NCBI GenBank assembly: GCA_040398845.1
Contig: JBBATH010000004.1
Span: 178,946-242,945, forward strand
Direction: 5' to 3'
Source: WLND01 sp040398845
GTDB taxonomy: Bacteria; Actinomycetota; Actinomycetes; S36-B12
DNA: 64,000 nt
The notes under the pieces were generated by a model. The model ran no database searches and was not told the origin of the DNA. It was given only the letters and a program-made list of their open reading frames with translations. This document shows positions 1 to 8,910 of this stretch, piece by piece; within the stretch, counting starts at the first letter, position 1, and each line of letters opens with the position of its first letter. The position numbers and the translations under genes were made by a program.

Positions 1-494
1 GACGGCCCGTCGAACTGCGGGTCGGAGGTGTCGAGCTGGTCACCGATGATCTGGTTGAGGATGACCACCTTGAGGCCGGCGTCGATCGCCTGCTGCAGGT
101 CGGGGATCAATGCGGCCCCGTCGAGGCCGGCGATGATGATGCCCTTGTAGTCGCCGGCGGCGATGACGTCTTGAATCTGCTTTGCGGCCTCGCCGGGCTT
201 GAACTGGGCATCGAACTCAGTGATCTCGATCCCCTCGGGGGCCGCGATCGCCTGCATCGACTTGAGCGACGACTGCAGCCAGGTGTTTGCGGAACTTGCA
301 CTGAGGTAGGCCACCTTGCCGCCGATAGCAGCGGGCGCTGATTCAGCTGGGGCCGAGCTTGCCGCGGGGGCGGCGCTTGCAGGTTGAGCGGAGGACTCGC
401 TGCTGCTGGAAGAACCGCCGCAAGCAGTGAGGAGCAGTGCAGCTGCCCCCACCGTTGCGATGAGCACAGCGGGCGTCGTCTTGAGTCGTGCCAT
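1..494 (-). CDS. Sugar-type ABC transporter substrate-binding lipoprotein (partial, C-terminus outside window)
   Basis: The 164 visible residues begin with a lipoprotein signal peptide (MARLKTTP..., hydrophobic core, lipobox LLTAC at about residue 25) and a Ser/Ala-rich linker. A periplasmic-binding-protein type 1 fold follows (GGKVAYLSASSANTWLQS, then QIQDVIAAGDYKGIIIAG). This matches the ribose/xylose-type family that captures small ligands for an ABC importer. The ATG at 494 has an AGGAAGGA ribosome site upstream. It is the last visible gene of the minus-strand hydantoin/D-amino-acid cluster, 118 nt after the PucR gene, so the ligand may be a related small molecule rather than a sugar; that is inference. 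The gene runs off the window at base 1. Confidence 0.85.
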   Translation of the reverse strand, partial: MARLKTTPAVLIATVGAAALLLTACGGSSSSSESSAQPASAAPAASSAPAESAPAAIGGKVAYLSASSANTWLQSSLKSMQAIAAPEGIEITEFDAQFKPGEAAKQIQDVIAAGDYKGIIIAGLDGAALIPDLQQAIDAGLKVVILNQIIGDQLDTSDPQFDGP

Positions 495-611
495 GGGTAT
501 TCCTTCCTGTTGGGCTGCAGAACCAGCCTGTTTCCATGCAACGCTAGGTCCGTGACAATCATCTAGGAATGGACTTTTTGCCTACTTAGATAGCTATACA
601 TAGGCAAACTG

Positions 612-2273
612 CTACCCACTCCTGCTAGCGGTGCGCCCGGGAGCATCACCGGCCTTGAGTTTCGCCACCCGGCACGCCAACTGAACGGCCAATCGCTCCT
701 CCGGCTCCTCGAGATTCACCGTCAGTAGCGTTCGCAACCGCTCAACGCGGTTAATGACCGTATTGCGGTGGACGCCGAGCACGGCAGCCGTGAGGGTCGC
801 GGACGACTCGGAATCGAGGTACGTCTCCAATGTCGCGAGCAACTGGCCGTCGGCATCGTTGTCTGTGACCGGCGCCAGCAGCGACGTGGCGAAGGCCGCG
901 AACGACTCCGATGCATACCAGCCCAAGAGGATGCGACGTACGCCAAGGGCATCGATGTGCTGGACCCCCGATCGCCCGCCTGCAGCCTGCGCGACAACGG
1001 ATGCCTCCTTCGCCTCGCTCAGGCTCGCCTGCAAGCCGTTGAGACCCTGATAGGACCGCCCGAGTCCGCCATGCAGGTGCAGCCTGGGTGCACGGTCCAC
1101 CACGAGTTCAACGGCGCGCCCAAGGTTCTCGGTCAACAAGGCCAGTTGCTCCGGTGTTGGTTCCTTCAGATGCGACACCCATAGCGTCCATCCGTCAGGT
1201 CGCTCAATGAGCGGTCCGCGGAGTTCAGCCTCGACGAGTTGCCGGTTGAGATCCTCGGTGAGCACGAGGACGCGCAGCGGGTCGGCCTCGCCGGAGGCTT
1301 GGAGGATGATCCCGGTGCACCAGCCGTCGACGTGCCAGCCGAGGGTGGCGAGTTGGCGCCTGAGAGGTCCCTCCGCCCTCTCGGACGAGTCGAGAATCAA
1401 ACTCAGGATCCCCAGCCGAAATCGTGCGTCACGCTCACGCTGGAGCCGGTCTTGGACCATGCGCGAGGACACATACCAACCGGACATGAGCAGAAGATCC
1501 GAAACTAGAGATGTCTCAGCAGCCGTCGGCGTGCGGAGGCGCGCCGTCAGCCAGAAGGAGGCTTGCTCATTCGGGGCCAGGGTCAGGGGCCGAGTCACTA
1601 TAGTGTCGTCACCCTCAAACACCTCAATGGGGACCTGGAGCACCTCCCCCCAGTCACTCGGCACCGCAGCGGGGTCTCCGAGGATGACGCTCCCCTCCGG
1701 CCCGGTCAGGGCGAGCGGTCCCGGGAAGGAGGTCGCGATCGACTCGAAGGCCCGGTCGAGGGTCGTTCTGGTGCCGGCCGCATCGAGGTGCTCGAGGAGG
1801 GTGAGCAGCAGGTCGCTGCGCGCAACATTGGGTTGCTTGACGACGCCTCGCAGTCCTTCGGCCAGTCGCAGGACCTCGGCCTCAGGCTCGAGGATCAATG
1901 GGAGCCGGAGCTTGTCCGCCAGTTTCAATGCCGACACCGGCACGATCATCCGCTGCGCACACAGGACAACGGCACTGGCGCCGCTCTCGCTCGCGACCCG
2001 GATCGCGACGTCAACCTGGTAGTTGTCCGAGACGAGCGTTCGGCCATCGAAGACAACGAGCGCGCCGGCCGCGATTCGGTCCCCCTTGACACGCGATTCG
2101 AGGCCGAGTGCGGTGACGTCAACGACGTGCCCGTCGAGTCCGGAGTCGCCGGCGAGCAGAACAACAGACTTGCTCCAAGGCGCCGCGCCGAGAAGCTGCC
2201 GCACAGTGACGGCCGCAAGATCTGCGTTCCTGCGCGATGAACTGAGCCTGGAATCCCCAGCTCTCATGCTCAT
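612..2273 (-). CDS. PucR family transcriptional regulator
   Basis: The 553-residue protein has the PucR layout: an N-terminal purine-catabolism-type sensor region (about 20-140), a middle GGDEF-like/CdaR region, and a C-terminal helix-turn-helix (HTH_30) at about 480-530 with the hallmark TLTAAVLGVHRNTVINRVERL. PucR/CdaR proteins usually activate nitrogen-compound or sugar-acid catabolism in response to a pathway ligand. It starts 4 nt after the dipeptidase stop, as the last gene of the hydantoin/D-amino-acid operon, so it is probably that operon's regulator. The start used is MSMRAGDS; MRAGDS two codons on is also possible. Confidence 0.9.
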   Translation of the reverse strand: MSMRAGDSRLSSSRRNADLAAVTVRQLLGAAPWSKSVVLLAGDSGLDGHVVDVTALGLESRVKGDRIAAGALVVFDGRTLVSDNYQVDVAIRVASESGASAVVLCAQRMIVPVSALKLADKLRLPLILEPEAEVLRLAEGLRGVVKQPNVARSDLLLTLLEHLDAAGTRTTLDRAFESIATSFPGPLALTGPEGSVILGDPAAVPSDWGEVLQVPIEVFEGDDTIVTRPLTLAPNEQASFWLTARLRTPTAAETSLVSDLLLMSGWYVSSRMVQDRLQRERDARFRLGILSLILDSSERAEGPLRRQLATLGWHVDGWCTGIILQASGEADPLRVLVLTEDLNRQLVEAELRGPLIERPDGWTLWVSHLKEPTPEQLALLTENLGRAVELVVDRAPRLHLHGGLGRSYQGLNGLQASLSEAKEASVVAQAAGGRSGVQHIDALGVRRILLGWYASESFAAFATSLLAPVTDNDADGQLLATLETYLDSESSATLTAAVLGVHRNTVINRVERLRTLLTVNLEEPEERLAVQLACRVAKLKAGDAPGRTASRSG

Positions 2274-2277
2274 TCCA

Positions 2278-3288
2278 TCATGATGTCACTGCCGGAAGTA
2301 GTTCTGCGAGGCGCCGCCTGAGGGTGCCCGAGTTCACCCACGCAGCGTCCTCCTCACCGAGTGCATCGACGAGCATGGCGCCTAGCCCGGCGAGATCACC
2401 GGGTCGCTGGACATCGTCGAGCATCGGGATAGCCGTGAGGTCGATGAGCGCACCACCGAGGATCGGATCGACGATCGGCATGAGGTCGGCCATGAAGTCC
2501 GGCCCGAGCCCGACCCGATCGGCGCCAAGGATTCTCATCGCATGCTGCACGTGTGCGATGAGATCAGCAGATGTCGCCGAATCCGCAAGGAACGGGGCGA
2601 AGGCATTGATTGCAACGAAACCGCCATGCTCGCCAATCGCGCGGATCTGGCGATCCGTGAGGTTGCGGGGGTGATCCTGAAGAGCCCGGCAGGAGGAATG
2701 GCTGGCGATGAGCGGCGCCGTGGTGATCGAGTCCACGTGCCAGAACCCGTTCTCTGAGAGGTGACTGACATCCAGAATGATGCCAAGGCGAGACATTTCC
2801 TGGACAGCGTCGATGCCCAGACCCGTCAGCCGGCCTCCCGTATCGCGCTCCCCGACGCCATCGGCCAGCATTGTCCGGCGATTCCAGGTGAGGGACACCA
2901 TACGTACGCCCGCCTGAAACATCGTCCGAACGAGGGCAATATTGCTCCCAAACGACTCGCCGCCCTCAAGGGCGAGGACGAGCGCGATGCGCCCGCAGTC
3001 GATGGCTCGTTCGATGTCAGCACCCGTCAGGCAAATGGCGACGTCGTCAGGGTGTTGCCTGGCGATCTGCCATGCCTCGTCAAGGAGGAGGAGGGTCCGG
3101 CGGAGTGCGCCTTCACCGACGTACTGCTCCTCAACGAAAACCGGAAGAACCTGAAGAACGACACCACCGTCGCGTAGTTGCGGAAGCCAGAAATCCCCGA
3201 AGGGGTCCGATTGTCCCCTCTCGCGCCGGTGCAGGCACGGGATGAGGAGGTCGTTATGGCAGTCCGCCATCGCCAGTTGTCCGCTCAT
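2278..3288 (-). CDS. Membrane-dipeptidase family (peptidase M19) dipeptidase
   Basis: The 336-residue protein carries the M19/renal-dipeptidase landmarks: DCHND at about 9-13 (HxD metal ligands), LALEGGES (bridging Glu region), LTWNRR, LDVSHLSENGFW and ASHSSCRALQDHPRNLTD (metal-binding His segments). M19 enzymes are binuclear zinc dipeptidases that often accept a D-residue at the C-terminal position and can open beta-lactams. The usual G(S/T)DFDG near the C-terminus reads GLGPDFM here, a common variant. It overlaps the upstream SnoaL-like gene by 4 nt and sits with hydantoinase and D-amino-acid oxidase genes, so cleavage of D-containing dipeptides is the likely job. Confidence 0.9.
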   Translation of the reverse strand: MSGQLAMADCHNDLLIPCLHRRERGQSDPFGDFWLPQLRDGGVVLQVLPVFVEEQYVGEGALRRTLLLLDEAWQIARQHPDDVAICLTGADIERAIDCGRIALVLALEGGESFGSNIALVRTMFQAGVRMVSLTWNRRTMLADGVGERDTGGRLTGLGIDAVQEMSRLGIILDVSHLSENGFWHVDSITTAPLIASHSSCRALQDHPRNLTDRQIRAIGEHGGFVAINAFAPFLADSATSADLIAHVQHAMRILGADRVGLGPDFMADLMPIVDPILGGALIDLTAIPMLDDVQRPGDLAGLGAMLVDALGEEDAAWVNSGTLRRRLAELLPAVTS

Positions 3289-3686
3289 GTCAACTCCTCT
3301 TCAGCGCGTGCCAATTGCAGCGCCCGGGTCAGTTCATCACTCGGGGCAACGAGACGAGCCTCGCAAATCTGGCCCGCAGCAACCGTGATGAAGGACGCGC
3401 CCTCCACGTCGAGCACGACCGGTGGCTGCTCCGCCGACACTGCACTCATCCGCCAGCGAATGGCAGCCTGATTACCATCGGCCACGACCTGCAGCACGTC
3501 ACGTCGATAGTTGGGGAAGAGCGCCACCAATTGAGCCATGGCGCGGCGATCATCCTCCGCGCTCGAGACTTCGCACACCCCGTTGACCGTGACGTGGATG
3601 TCCGGCGCGAGCAACGCCGTCGTGGCATCCCAGTCATGTGAGTTCTCCGCGCGGTTGTATGCGAGGTACGCCTCGGCGGCATTCAT
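3285..3686 (-). CDS. SnoaL-like / NTF2-fold small protein
   Basis: This 133-residue single-domain protein resembles the SnoaL/DUF4440 cone fold: MNAAEAYLAYNRAENSHDWDATTALLAPDIHVTVNG, then a conserved RRDVLQVVADGNQAAIRWRM strand pair. Such proteins are small hydrolases, isomerases or ligand binders and the substrate cannot be read from sequence. The ATG at 3686 lies 2 nt before the hydantoinase stop, so a longer reading from 3731 would overlap that gene and is rejected. Its 3' end overlaps the dipeptidase start by 4 nt, so translation is probably coupled. Confidence 0.8.
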   Translation of the reverse strand: MNAAEAYLAYNRAENSHDWDATTALLAPDIHVTVNGVCEVSSAEDDRRAMAQLVALFPNYRRDVLQVVADGNQAAIRWRMSAVSAEQPPVVLDVEGASFITVAAGQICEARLVAPSDELTRALQLARAEEELT

Positions 3687-3688
3687 CA

Positions 3689-5245
3689 CTACCCCTTCAG
3701 CGGCCCGGCCGCCTTGACCTGCACTCGGCATCCTTGCCCCGGAAGATAGGACATCGGTACCTCCGCAACCGACGTGATGCGCACCCCGTTCGGATCGGCA
3801 CCGGCACGCACTGCCGCATCGACCGCCAGTTGCTTTGCCTCGTCGAGGCAGGCATCGCGCCCCAATGCTTCATACCGATACACGCGATCGACGGCGCCGG
3901 ACGCCTCTGCGATTGCCGCCCCGAAGGCGTTAGCAACCGCGTAGTGTGCGGGGCGGATGACCTCGGCGACCCCGTTCACCCGATCTGGGACCAGGTGCGA
4001 GCCTCCTCCAACGGCGATGAGCGGCATCGACGCGCGACTTGCCTTCATTCGATCGCACAGCACCGTGATCTGCTCATCGACCCAGGCCAGAGCGCCGGAG
4101 ACCGTGGCGTCGCTGATACCGCCAGCCAAGGACGCATCCCCGAATCCGGTGAGCCGGCCGGAGCGCACGGCGATGTCGGACAGCGTGAGCGTGCGTCCAC
4201 CGCTCACGAGTGCCTCCGTCACTACCAGATAGCCGACCGAGTCGGGCCCTACGAGCACGGACGATCCGGATTCGGTGACGAGCGTGCCCCCACCGAGTCC
4301 GATTGAGATGAGATCGGGCATCCGGAAATTCGTACGTACTCCCCCGACCTCGACCGCGGCCGCTGACTCACGTGGGAACCCGTCGACAAGGATTCCAACA
4401 TCCGCAGACGTGCCGCCAATGTCGATGACGAGTGCGTTCGAAAGCCCTGCGAGTGCACAGGCCCCACGCATGGAGTTCGTCGGTCCGGAGCCAACAGTGA
4501 GGATCGGCAGCCTGACAGCCTCTTCGGCTGTCATGAGCGTCCCGTCGTTCTGGGTGAGGTAGGACTCGACGTCCAGTCCATGTCTGGTGAGCGCAGTCTG
4601 GAGGCCATCGACCACCCGGCGCGCGACGCCGAATAACGCAGCGTTGAGAATCGTTGCGTTCTCCCGCTCAAGCAGCCCGAGTGAGCCGACCTGATGGGAC
4701 ATCGAGACGGCAACCTGCCCACCGGTCACCTCGTCGATGATCGCGGCGGCCCGGATCTCGTGGTCTGTGGTGGCCGGGGCGAACGCCGATGAAACGGCGA
4801 TCGCACGGACGACACCTATGCAGTCGCGAGCGAACGCGCGGACACCGTCTTCATCGAGGGGACTGATCTCCTCCCCGTCGTATTCGAAGCCGCCACGAAG
4901 GATGGCGGCCCTGCCGATGACCGTGTCGTGGAGGTCTGCCGGCCAAGCCATACCGGGACGAATCGCGAGGGACGCCGGCGCCGCAAGGCGCAGGATGCCG
5001 ATCGGGTCGAGATCTCGGCGCCGAATGATGGCGTTTGCGGGATGGGTCGTGCCGAGCATCGCCTGCGTGATGTGGGCGCGATCGACGTCAGCGATGACCT
5101 GATCGAGGGCGATGCGAATGCCGTCGCTCGGATCTGGCGTTGTCGCGGTCTTGGTGCTCGACAGGACGTTGCCGTCATCATCGACGACCACCGCGTCGGT
5201 ATTCGTTCCCCCAACGTCGATGCCGATCCGAAGTCGCGTGCTCAT
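3689..5245 (-). CDS. Hydantoinase/oxoprolinase family protein, HyuA-type
   Basis: The 518-residue protein has the hydantoinase/oxoprolinase N-terminal domain (RIGIDVGGTNTDAVVVDD, an actin-like phosphate loop) followed by the hydantoinase A domain (LGTTHPANAI, GSGPTNSMRGACALAGLSNALVIDIGGTSADVGIL, GLGGGT). The family hydrolyses 5-membered cyclic amides such as hydantoins and 5-oxoproline, generally with ATP. The separate HyuB-type subunit is absent. Instead the partner is a DUF917 gene overlapping by 4 nt, a pairing seen in single-chain or split HyuA-DUF917 enzymes. The substrate is unknown; the neighbouring racemase and D-amino-acid oxidase suggest a cyclic amino-acid derivative. Confidence 0.9.
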   Translation of the reverse strand: MSTRLRIGIDVGGTNTDAVVVDDDGNVLSSTKTATTPDPSDGIRIALDQVIADVDRAHITQAMLGTTHPANAIIRRRDLDPIGILRLAAPASLAIRPGMAWPADLHDTVIGRAAILRGGFEYDGEEISPLDEDGVRAFARDCIGVVRAIAVSSAFAPATTDHEIRAAAIIDEVTGGQVAVSMSHQVGSLGLLERENATILNAALFGVARRVVDGLQTALTRHGLDVESYLTQNDGTLMTAEEAVRLPILTVGSGPTNSMRGACALAGLSNALVIDIGGTSADVGILVDGFPRESAAAVEVGGVRTNFRMPDLISIGLGGGTLVTESGSSVLVGPDSVGYLVVTEALVSGGRTLTLSDIAVRSGRLTGFGDASLAGGISDATVSGALAWVDEQITVLCDRMKASRASMPLIAVGGGSHLVPDRVNGVAEVIRPAHYAVANAFGAAIAEASGAVDRVYRYEALGRDACLDEAKQLAVDAAVRAGADPNGVRITSVAEVPMSYLPGQGCRVQVKAAGPLKG

Positions 5246-6318
5246 GCCGTCGCTCCTTCCATGGACACGAAGTCCACGTCATAGCCGAATGCCTTCGGTC
5301 CGACAAGCTCCAACATGCCCGGCTGATGCCACTCAGGTGCGCACGGCAGGCCGATGACATTGATGCGCTGGCCGTACGCGAGGGTCTCGGTCGTGATCGG
5401 ATCAGAGGTCTCATAGTCGAGGAAGCAGATGAGATCGGGGGTCGTGATGACCGGCTTGCCGTCCTCGAAGGCGATGAGGAACTCGTTTTGGATCTCCACG
5501 CGCATGATCCGCTCCGAATCAGAGAGGTCCTCCAGCACGACCGTTCCGCGAGCGAAACCGGCTGTTGTGCGACGGTCGACGTCGATGATCTTTCCTGAGA
5601 AGTACTTGCGGCCACCGGAGAAGCGCAGGAACTCATCGAATGCGCCCTCCTCACCCCGCTTGACGGCATTGAGTCGCTTGCCCAACTCGACGCAGTAGCT
5701 CATCGAGCCTTGGATCCCGTGTTCGGCGACCTGTCTGACCGTCATCGGATAGCAGGAGATCCCATTGGCCATGCCCAATTGCATGACCGACGCACGGGCC
5801 AGTTTCTCGGCCACCTGATTGCTGATGGTCTGAAGTACCACCACATTGCCCTTTTCATCCGCCACGCTCATCGGAGCGGCAGGAATCCCTGCGAGGGTGA
5901 AGACAGTCATCTCGATCTGCGGGAACGCCCGGCGCATCGAATCGGCATCAATGACCGGCAGGCCCATCTCGACAGCGGTTGCGAGCGGTATAAGGGTGTT
6001 CATGCCACCGACCTCGATCGGCATGATCGCAACCGGCTCCTTGCCCAAGTGAGCGGCAAGCGCCTTCACACAGGCAACGAACTCGGTGCCGGCCGGGGGC
6101 TTCTCGATGATCACGGTGGGCGCTCCGATGACCGCGGTCGTGAGCACGAGGCCATCGGGATCAAGTTCGCTCGGATCAACGATCTTCACTGCCCCGAAGC
6201 GCCCCATCGCCTGCCTGACCATAAGTCGGGCGATATACGGATCCCCGCCGCCGCCAGTCCCGAGGAGGGTCGCCCCGATGACCATGTCATCAAGGTCGTC
6301 CAACGTGAGTTCGCGCAT
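5242..6318 (-). CDS. DUF917 family protein (S-methyl-thiohydantoin desulfurase-like fold)
   Basis: The 358-residue protein opens with the DUF917 signature RELTLDDLDDMVIGATLLGTGGGGDPYIA and has the conserved EVGGMNTLIPL and MPVIDADSMRRAFPQ-like segment. DUF917 proteins are usually encoded beside or fused to hydantoinase/oxoprolinase proteins and are thought to share their substrate. The ATG at 6318 is preferred because an AGGTGGAA ribosome site lies just upstream; a GTG three codons earlier (6327) is the alternative. The 3' end overlaps HyuA by 4 nt, supporting a two-component enzyme. Confidence 0.85.
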   Translation of the reverse strand: MRELTLDDLDDMVIGATLLGTGGGGDPYIARLMVRQAMGRFGAVKIVDPSELDPDGLVLTTAVIGAPTVIIEKPPAGTEFVACVKALAAHLGKEPVAIMPIEVGGMNTLIPLATAVEMGLPVIDADSMRRAFPQIEMTVFTLAGIPAAPMSVADEKGNVVVLQTISNQVAEKLARASVMQLGMANGISCYPMTVRQVAEHGIQGSMSYCVELGKRLNAVKRGEEGAFDEFLRFSGGRKYFSGKIIDVDRRTTAGFARGTVVLEDLSDSERIMRVEIQNEFLIAFEDGKPVITTPDLICFLDYETSDPITTETLAYGQRINVIGLPCAPEWHQPGMLELVGPKAFGYDVDFVSMEGATA

Positions 6319-6423
6319 AGTTTCCACCTGTGTCAGTTCGAGGGACGTGCTGAGTACGAAGTAGTTGAACTGTAGAAGAGATTGCCCCCGGTAACCCTGT
6401 GCAGTTCGCTCACTGGTGATAAA

Positions 6424-7719
6424 TCACGTGGGCAGATTGCCCCGTGCATGAGTCGGAGTTCGTAGCCCTTTGCCCCACTGGAATCGCTCGATGGAGAAGG
6501 GCGCAAGTTCTGGGGGCTGCGACTTCCCCTCGACCAGGTCAGCGACGAGTTGACCGGTACGAGGTGCCAGCGTTACGCCGAGCATGGCGTGGCCGGTAGC
6601 GAGGATGACCCCCGGTGCTTGCCGCAGCCGGCCGATGACCGGCAGGCCGTCGGGGGTCATCGGTCGCAGCCCGGCCCACGGCTCGCGGGCGCCGTCGATG
6701 CCCGCAGCGAAGTACGGCCGGGAGGAGGTGATGATGCCGGCTGCGCGCCGGAGATCCACCCGATCCGGATCGCCACCGAACTCCATCGTCCCCGCCAGTC
6801 GCATGCCCTCGTTCAACGGCGTGACCGCCACCTTTGCCTCCGTCAGGTAGACGGCTCGACGCGGCGGCACGGGCGGGGCCGCGAGGTCGTACCCGTATCC
6901 CTTGCCGAACCTCAGCGGTAGGCGCTGCCCGAGGGACGCCACGATTCTCGAGGTACCGACGCCGGCGGCAACGACAACCTGTCGCGCCGACATGGACCCA
7001 TGGCCCCACGACAGGGCGATCCGGTCCTTCGCGATGGCCAGGCCCCGGACCGACTGCCCCTCGAGCACCGGCACGCCCATAGCGCCGATCGCGCTCCGCA
7101 GCCCATCTACGTAGCTGCCTGGATTGAGGTGCATCTGGTCCGGGCAGAGGATTCCGGCGACCACGGTTTCAGCAAGACCGGGCTCCACATCGCGGACCCC
7201 GGTCGCATCGAGGAGCTCCGGGGTTGATAGCCCCGCAGCCGAGGCTGCGTCCTGGTATTCCTTGACGTGGGCCTCGAACTCACCAAGCGACGTGAATGCG
7301 AGGAGGACGCCGTCCCGGTGCAACTCGAAGTGGACTCCCCGCCCGGCGTAGGCATCGAACAGGTCCAGCGTGCCCTCCGCCAACGCGCCGACGGCAGCGT
7401 GCCCCTGCTGAAATCGCCGTGGCGTCGACGCCCGCAGCATGCCGATCATGAAGGCGATGTGCCCGGGGTCGAGGTCAGGCGCAACGCGAAGTGGCGACGT
7501 CGGATCGAACATCCAACGGGCGGCCTTGCCTACGACACCGGGGGCAGGAACCGGCGCGGCCATAATGGGCACGACCCATCCAGCGTTGCGGCGCGCGGCA
7601 CCCGAACCGACGGTAAGGGCTTCAATGACTGCAACGTCGATGCCGCGTGTCGCGAGCTCGAATGCGACGCTCAGCCCAACCGGCCCGGTGCCAATGACAA
7701 CAACCTCGTGGTCAGCCAC
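6424..7719 (-). CDS. DadA-like FAD-dependent D-amino-acid oxidoreductase
   Basis: The 431-residue DAO-family flavoprotein begins with a dinucleotide-binding fold (HEVVVIGTGPVGLSVAFELATRGIDVAVIE) and a DadA-like RRNAGWVVP segment. It ends with the FAD-contact motif PDGLPVIGRLRQAPGVILATGHAMLGVTLAP. Proteins of this type oxidatively deaminate D-amino acids, or related amines, to 2-oxo acids and ammonia. The GTG at 7719 follows a G-rich ribosome site and overlaps the end of the ornithine-cyclodeaminase-like gene by 8 nt; longer starts would run into that gene. About 105 nt separate it from the DUF917 gene, enough for an internal promoter. Confidence 0.85.
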   Translation of the reverse strand: MADHEVVVIGTGPVGLSVAFELATRGIDVAVIEALTVGSGAARRNAGWVVPIMAAPVPAPGVVGKAARWMFDPTSPLRVAPDLDPGHIAFMIGMLRASTPRRFQQGHAAVGALAEGTLDLFDAYAGRGVHFELHRDGVLLAFTSLGEFEAHVKEYQDAASAAGLSTPELLDATGVRDVEPGLAETVVAGILCPDQMHLNPGSYVDGLRSAIGAMGVPVLEGQSVRGLAIAKDRIALSWGHGSMSARQVVVAAGVGTSRIVASLGQRLPLRFGKGYGYDLAAPPVPPRRAVYLTEAKVAVTPLNEGMRLAGTMEFGGDPDRVDLRRAAGIITSSRPYFAAGIDGAREPWAGLRPMTPDGLPVIGRLRQAPGVILATGHAMLGVTLAPRTGQLVADLVEGKSQPPELAPFSIERFQWGKGLRTPTHARGNLPT

Positions 7720-8692
7720 GTGAGCCCCCGCCCATGAGGAGGTCTGCGACTGCGGCGTCCTGGATACCAAGGCCGACGCTCGCGTAGACGGTCAAATCCA
7801 GTGCCGTGGCAAGTCGGTCTACGTGGCCGGCGAGAACATCTCCGATTGCATGCACATCGTCGCGCGCAAGACTCCCCGAGGAAATTCCGGCGGCGACGGG
7901 GCCGCACTGCATGCACGCAGTGGCGACATCGTCGACGTAGACCGAGCCTGCTCGCTCGATGACATCTGCCCCGAATTCGTGCCGGTCCGGGGCGAACGAT
8001 CCGACGCTGACGAGCGTGGTGCCTGAGTCGAGCCAGTCTGCGCGAATGACCGGCTCGAAGCTCGTCGTGCAGAGGATGACCGTGTCGGCCCCCTCGACCC
8101 CTTGACGGAGGTCATCGGTCACCTGCAATCGATCATCGACTGGGGGGCCCTCGACACCGTCACGGGCGAGCAGGGATCCGTGCCGGACCACCATGGTCAC
8201 GCGCACGTCGGGATATCGCGCGAGCATGAGGTCGGCGTGCGCCAACCCTTGTCGACCGGCGCCGACGATGACCGCGTGCCTCGGCAGAGCCGTGCCCGCG
8301 TCGCCGAGCGCCAGTCCCTCCATCACTGCGATGCTCGCTGCCGGGGTTCGCCTCGTCGTGATCGCCTCGCCATCCATCGTCGCGACGACCTCGCCGGTGA
8401 CCTTGTCCATGACGAGGACGAGGGCGTGCACGCTCGGCAACCCCCGCCCGGGATTGCCCGGGTTTACGCTGCCGATCTTCACGACCGGCCATCCGTCCCG
8501 GCTCGCTCGCGCGAGGTAGCTGAACGCCGTGTTCTCGCCGTAGGCCAGCAGCGCCCGAGTCGCGAGCTGCGCCTCACCGAGGGCAAAGGCCCGAAGCACG
8601 TCATGCTGAGAGGCCACCAAATCATCCCATGTCAGGGCTGACGCGACTGCGGCCGCTGAGAAATGCCGGGCCACCGATGGACTCAGGGCCAC
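7712..8692 (-). CDS. Ornithine cyclodeaminase / mu-crystallin family protein
   Basis: The 326-residue protein has the OCD/mu-crystallin pattern: a Lys-containing VVKIGSVNPGNPGRGLPSVHA segment, TTRRTPAASIAVM, and a Rossmann region AVIVGAGRQGLAHADLM. Members are NAD(P)-dependent ornithine cyclodeaminases, alanine dehydrogenases or ketimine reductases; the exact reaction is open. With a DadA-like oxidase next door, ketimine or imino-acid reduction is plausible. The GTG at 8692 is chosen because GAGGGAGG lies 5 nt upstream. It is the first gene of the minus-strand operon, divergent from the racemase at 8911. Confidence 0.85.
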   Translation of the reverse strand: MALSPSVARHFSAAAVASALTWDDLVASQHDVLRAFALGEAQLATRALLAYGENTAFSYLARASRDGWPVVKIGSVNPGNPGRGLPSVHALVLVMDKVTGEVVATMDGEAITTRRTPAASIAVMEGLALGDAGTALPRHAVIVGAGRQGLAHADLMLARYPDVRVTMVVRHGSLLARDGVEGPPVDDRLQVTDDLRQGVEGADTVILCTTSFEPVIRADWLDSGTTLVSVGSFAPDRHEFGADVIERAGSVYVDDVATACMQCGPVAAGISSGSLARDDVHAIGDVLAGHVDRLATALDLTVYASVGLGIQDAAVADLLMGGGSRG

Positions 8693-8763
8693 GTCCGCCT
8701 CCCTCTTGAAATCCCACTCGACTAGCCGACACCACGGTCTCCGCTGGTGTCCGTCGGACCACA

Positions 8764-8816
8764 CGATAGTCGCGGCCTTTCACCCCACTCCTGTGACATA
8801 CCCACAGCGATAGTCG
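8764..8816. promoter_or_regulatory. Divergent promoter region with direct repeat CGATAGTCG
   Basis: The gap between the divergent genes starting at 8692 and 8911 contains CGATAGTCG exactly twice, at 8764-8772 and 8808-8816. Start-to-start spacing is 44 bp, about four helical turns. This geometry fits a dimeric regulator binding same-face sites; the PucR protein encoded at 612-2273 is the obvious candidate. Binding is inferred. Confidence 0.45.
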
Positions 8817-8910
8817 AATCGGTGTGCACGTTGCCACTCTTGACGATCGGCCATGCGTGCGATCCTCAGTCTGCCATCTCGAGACCGTCGACCTTGAAAG
8901 GAGCCCGATC

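Noticed and set aside
1207..2240. Long plus-strand open frames over the PucR gene
   Set aside because: They are Arg/Ser-rich antisense readings of a conserved regulator gene, typical of high-GC DNA.
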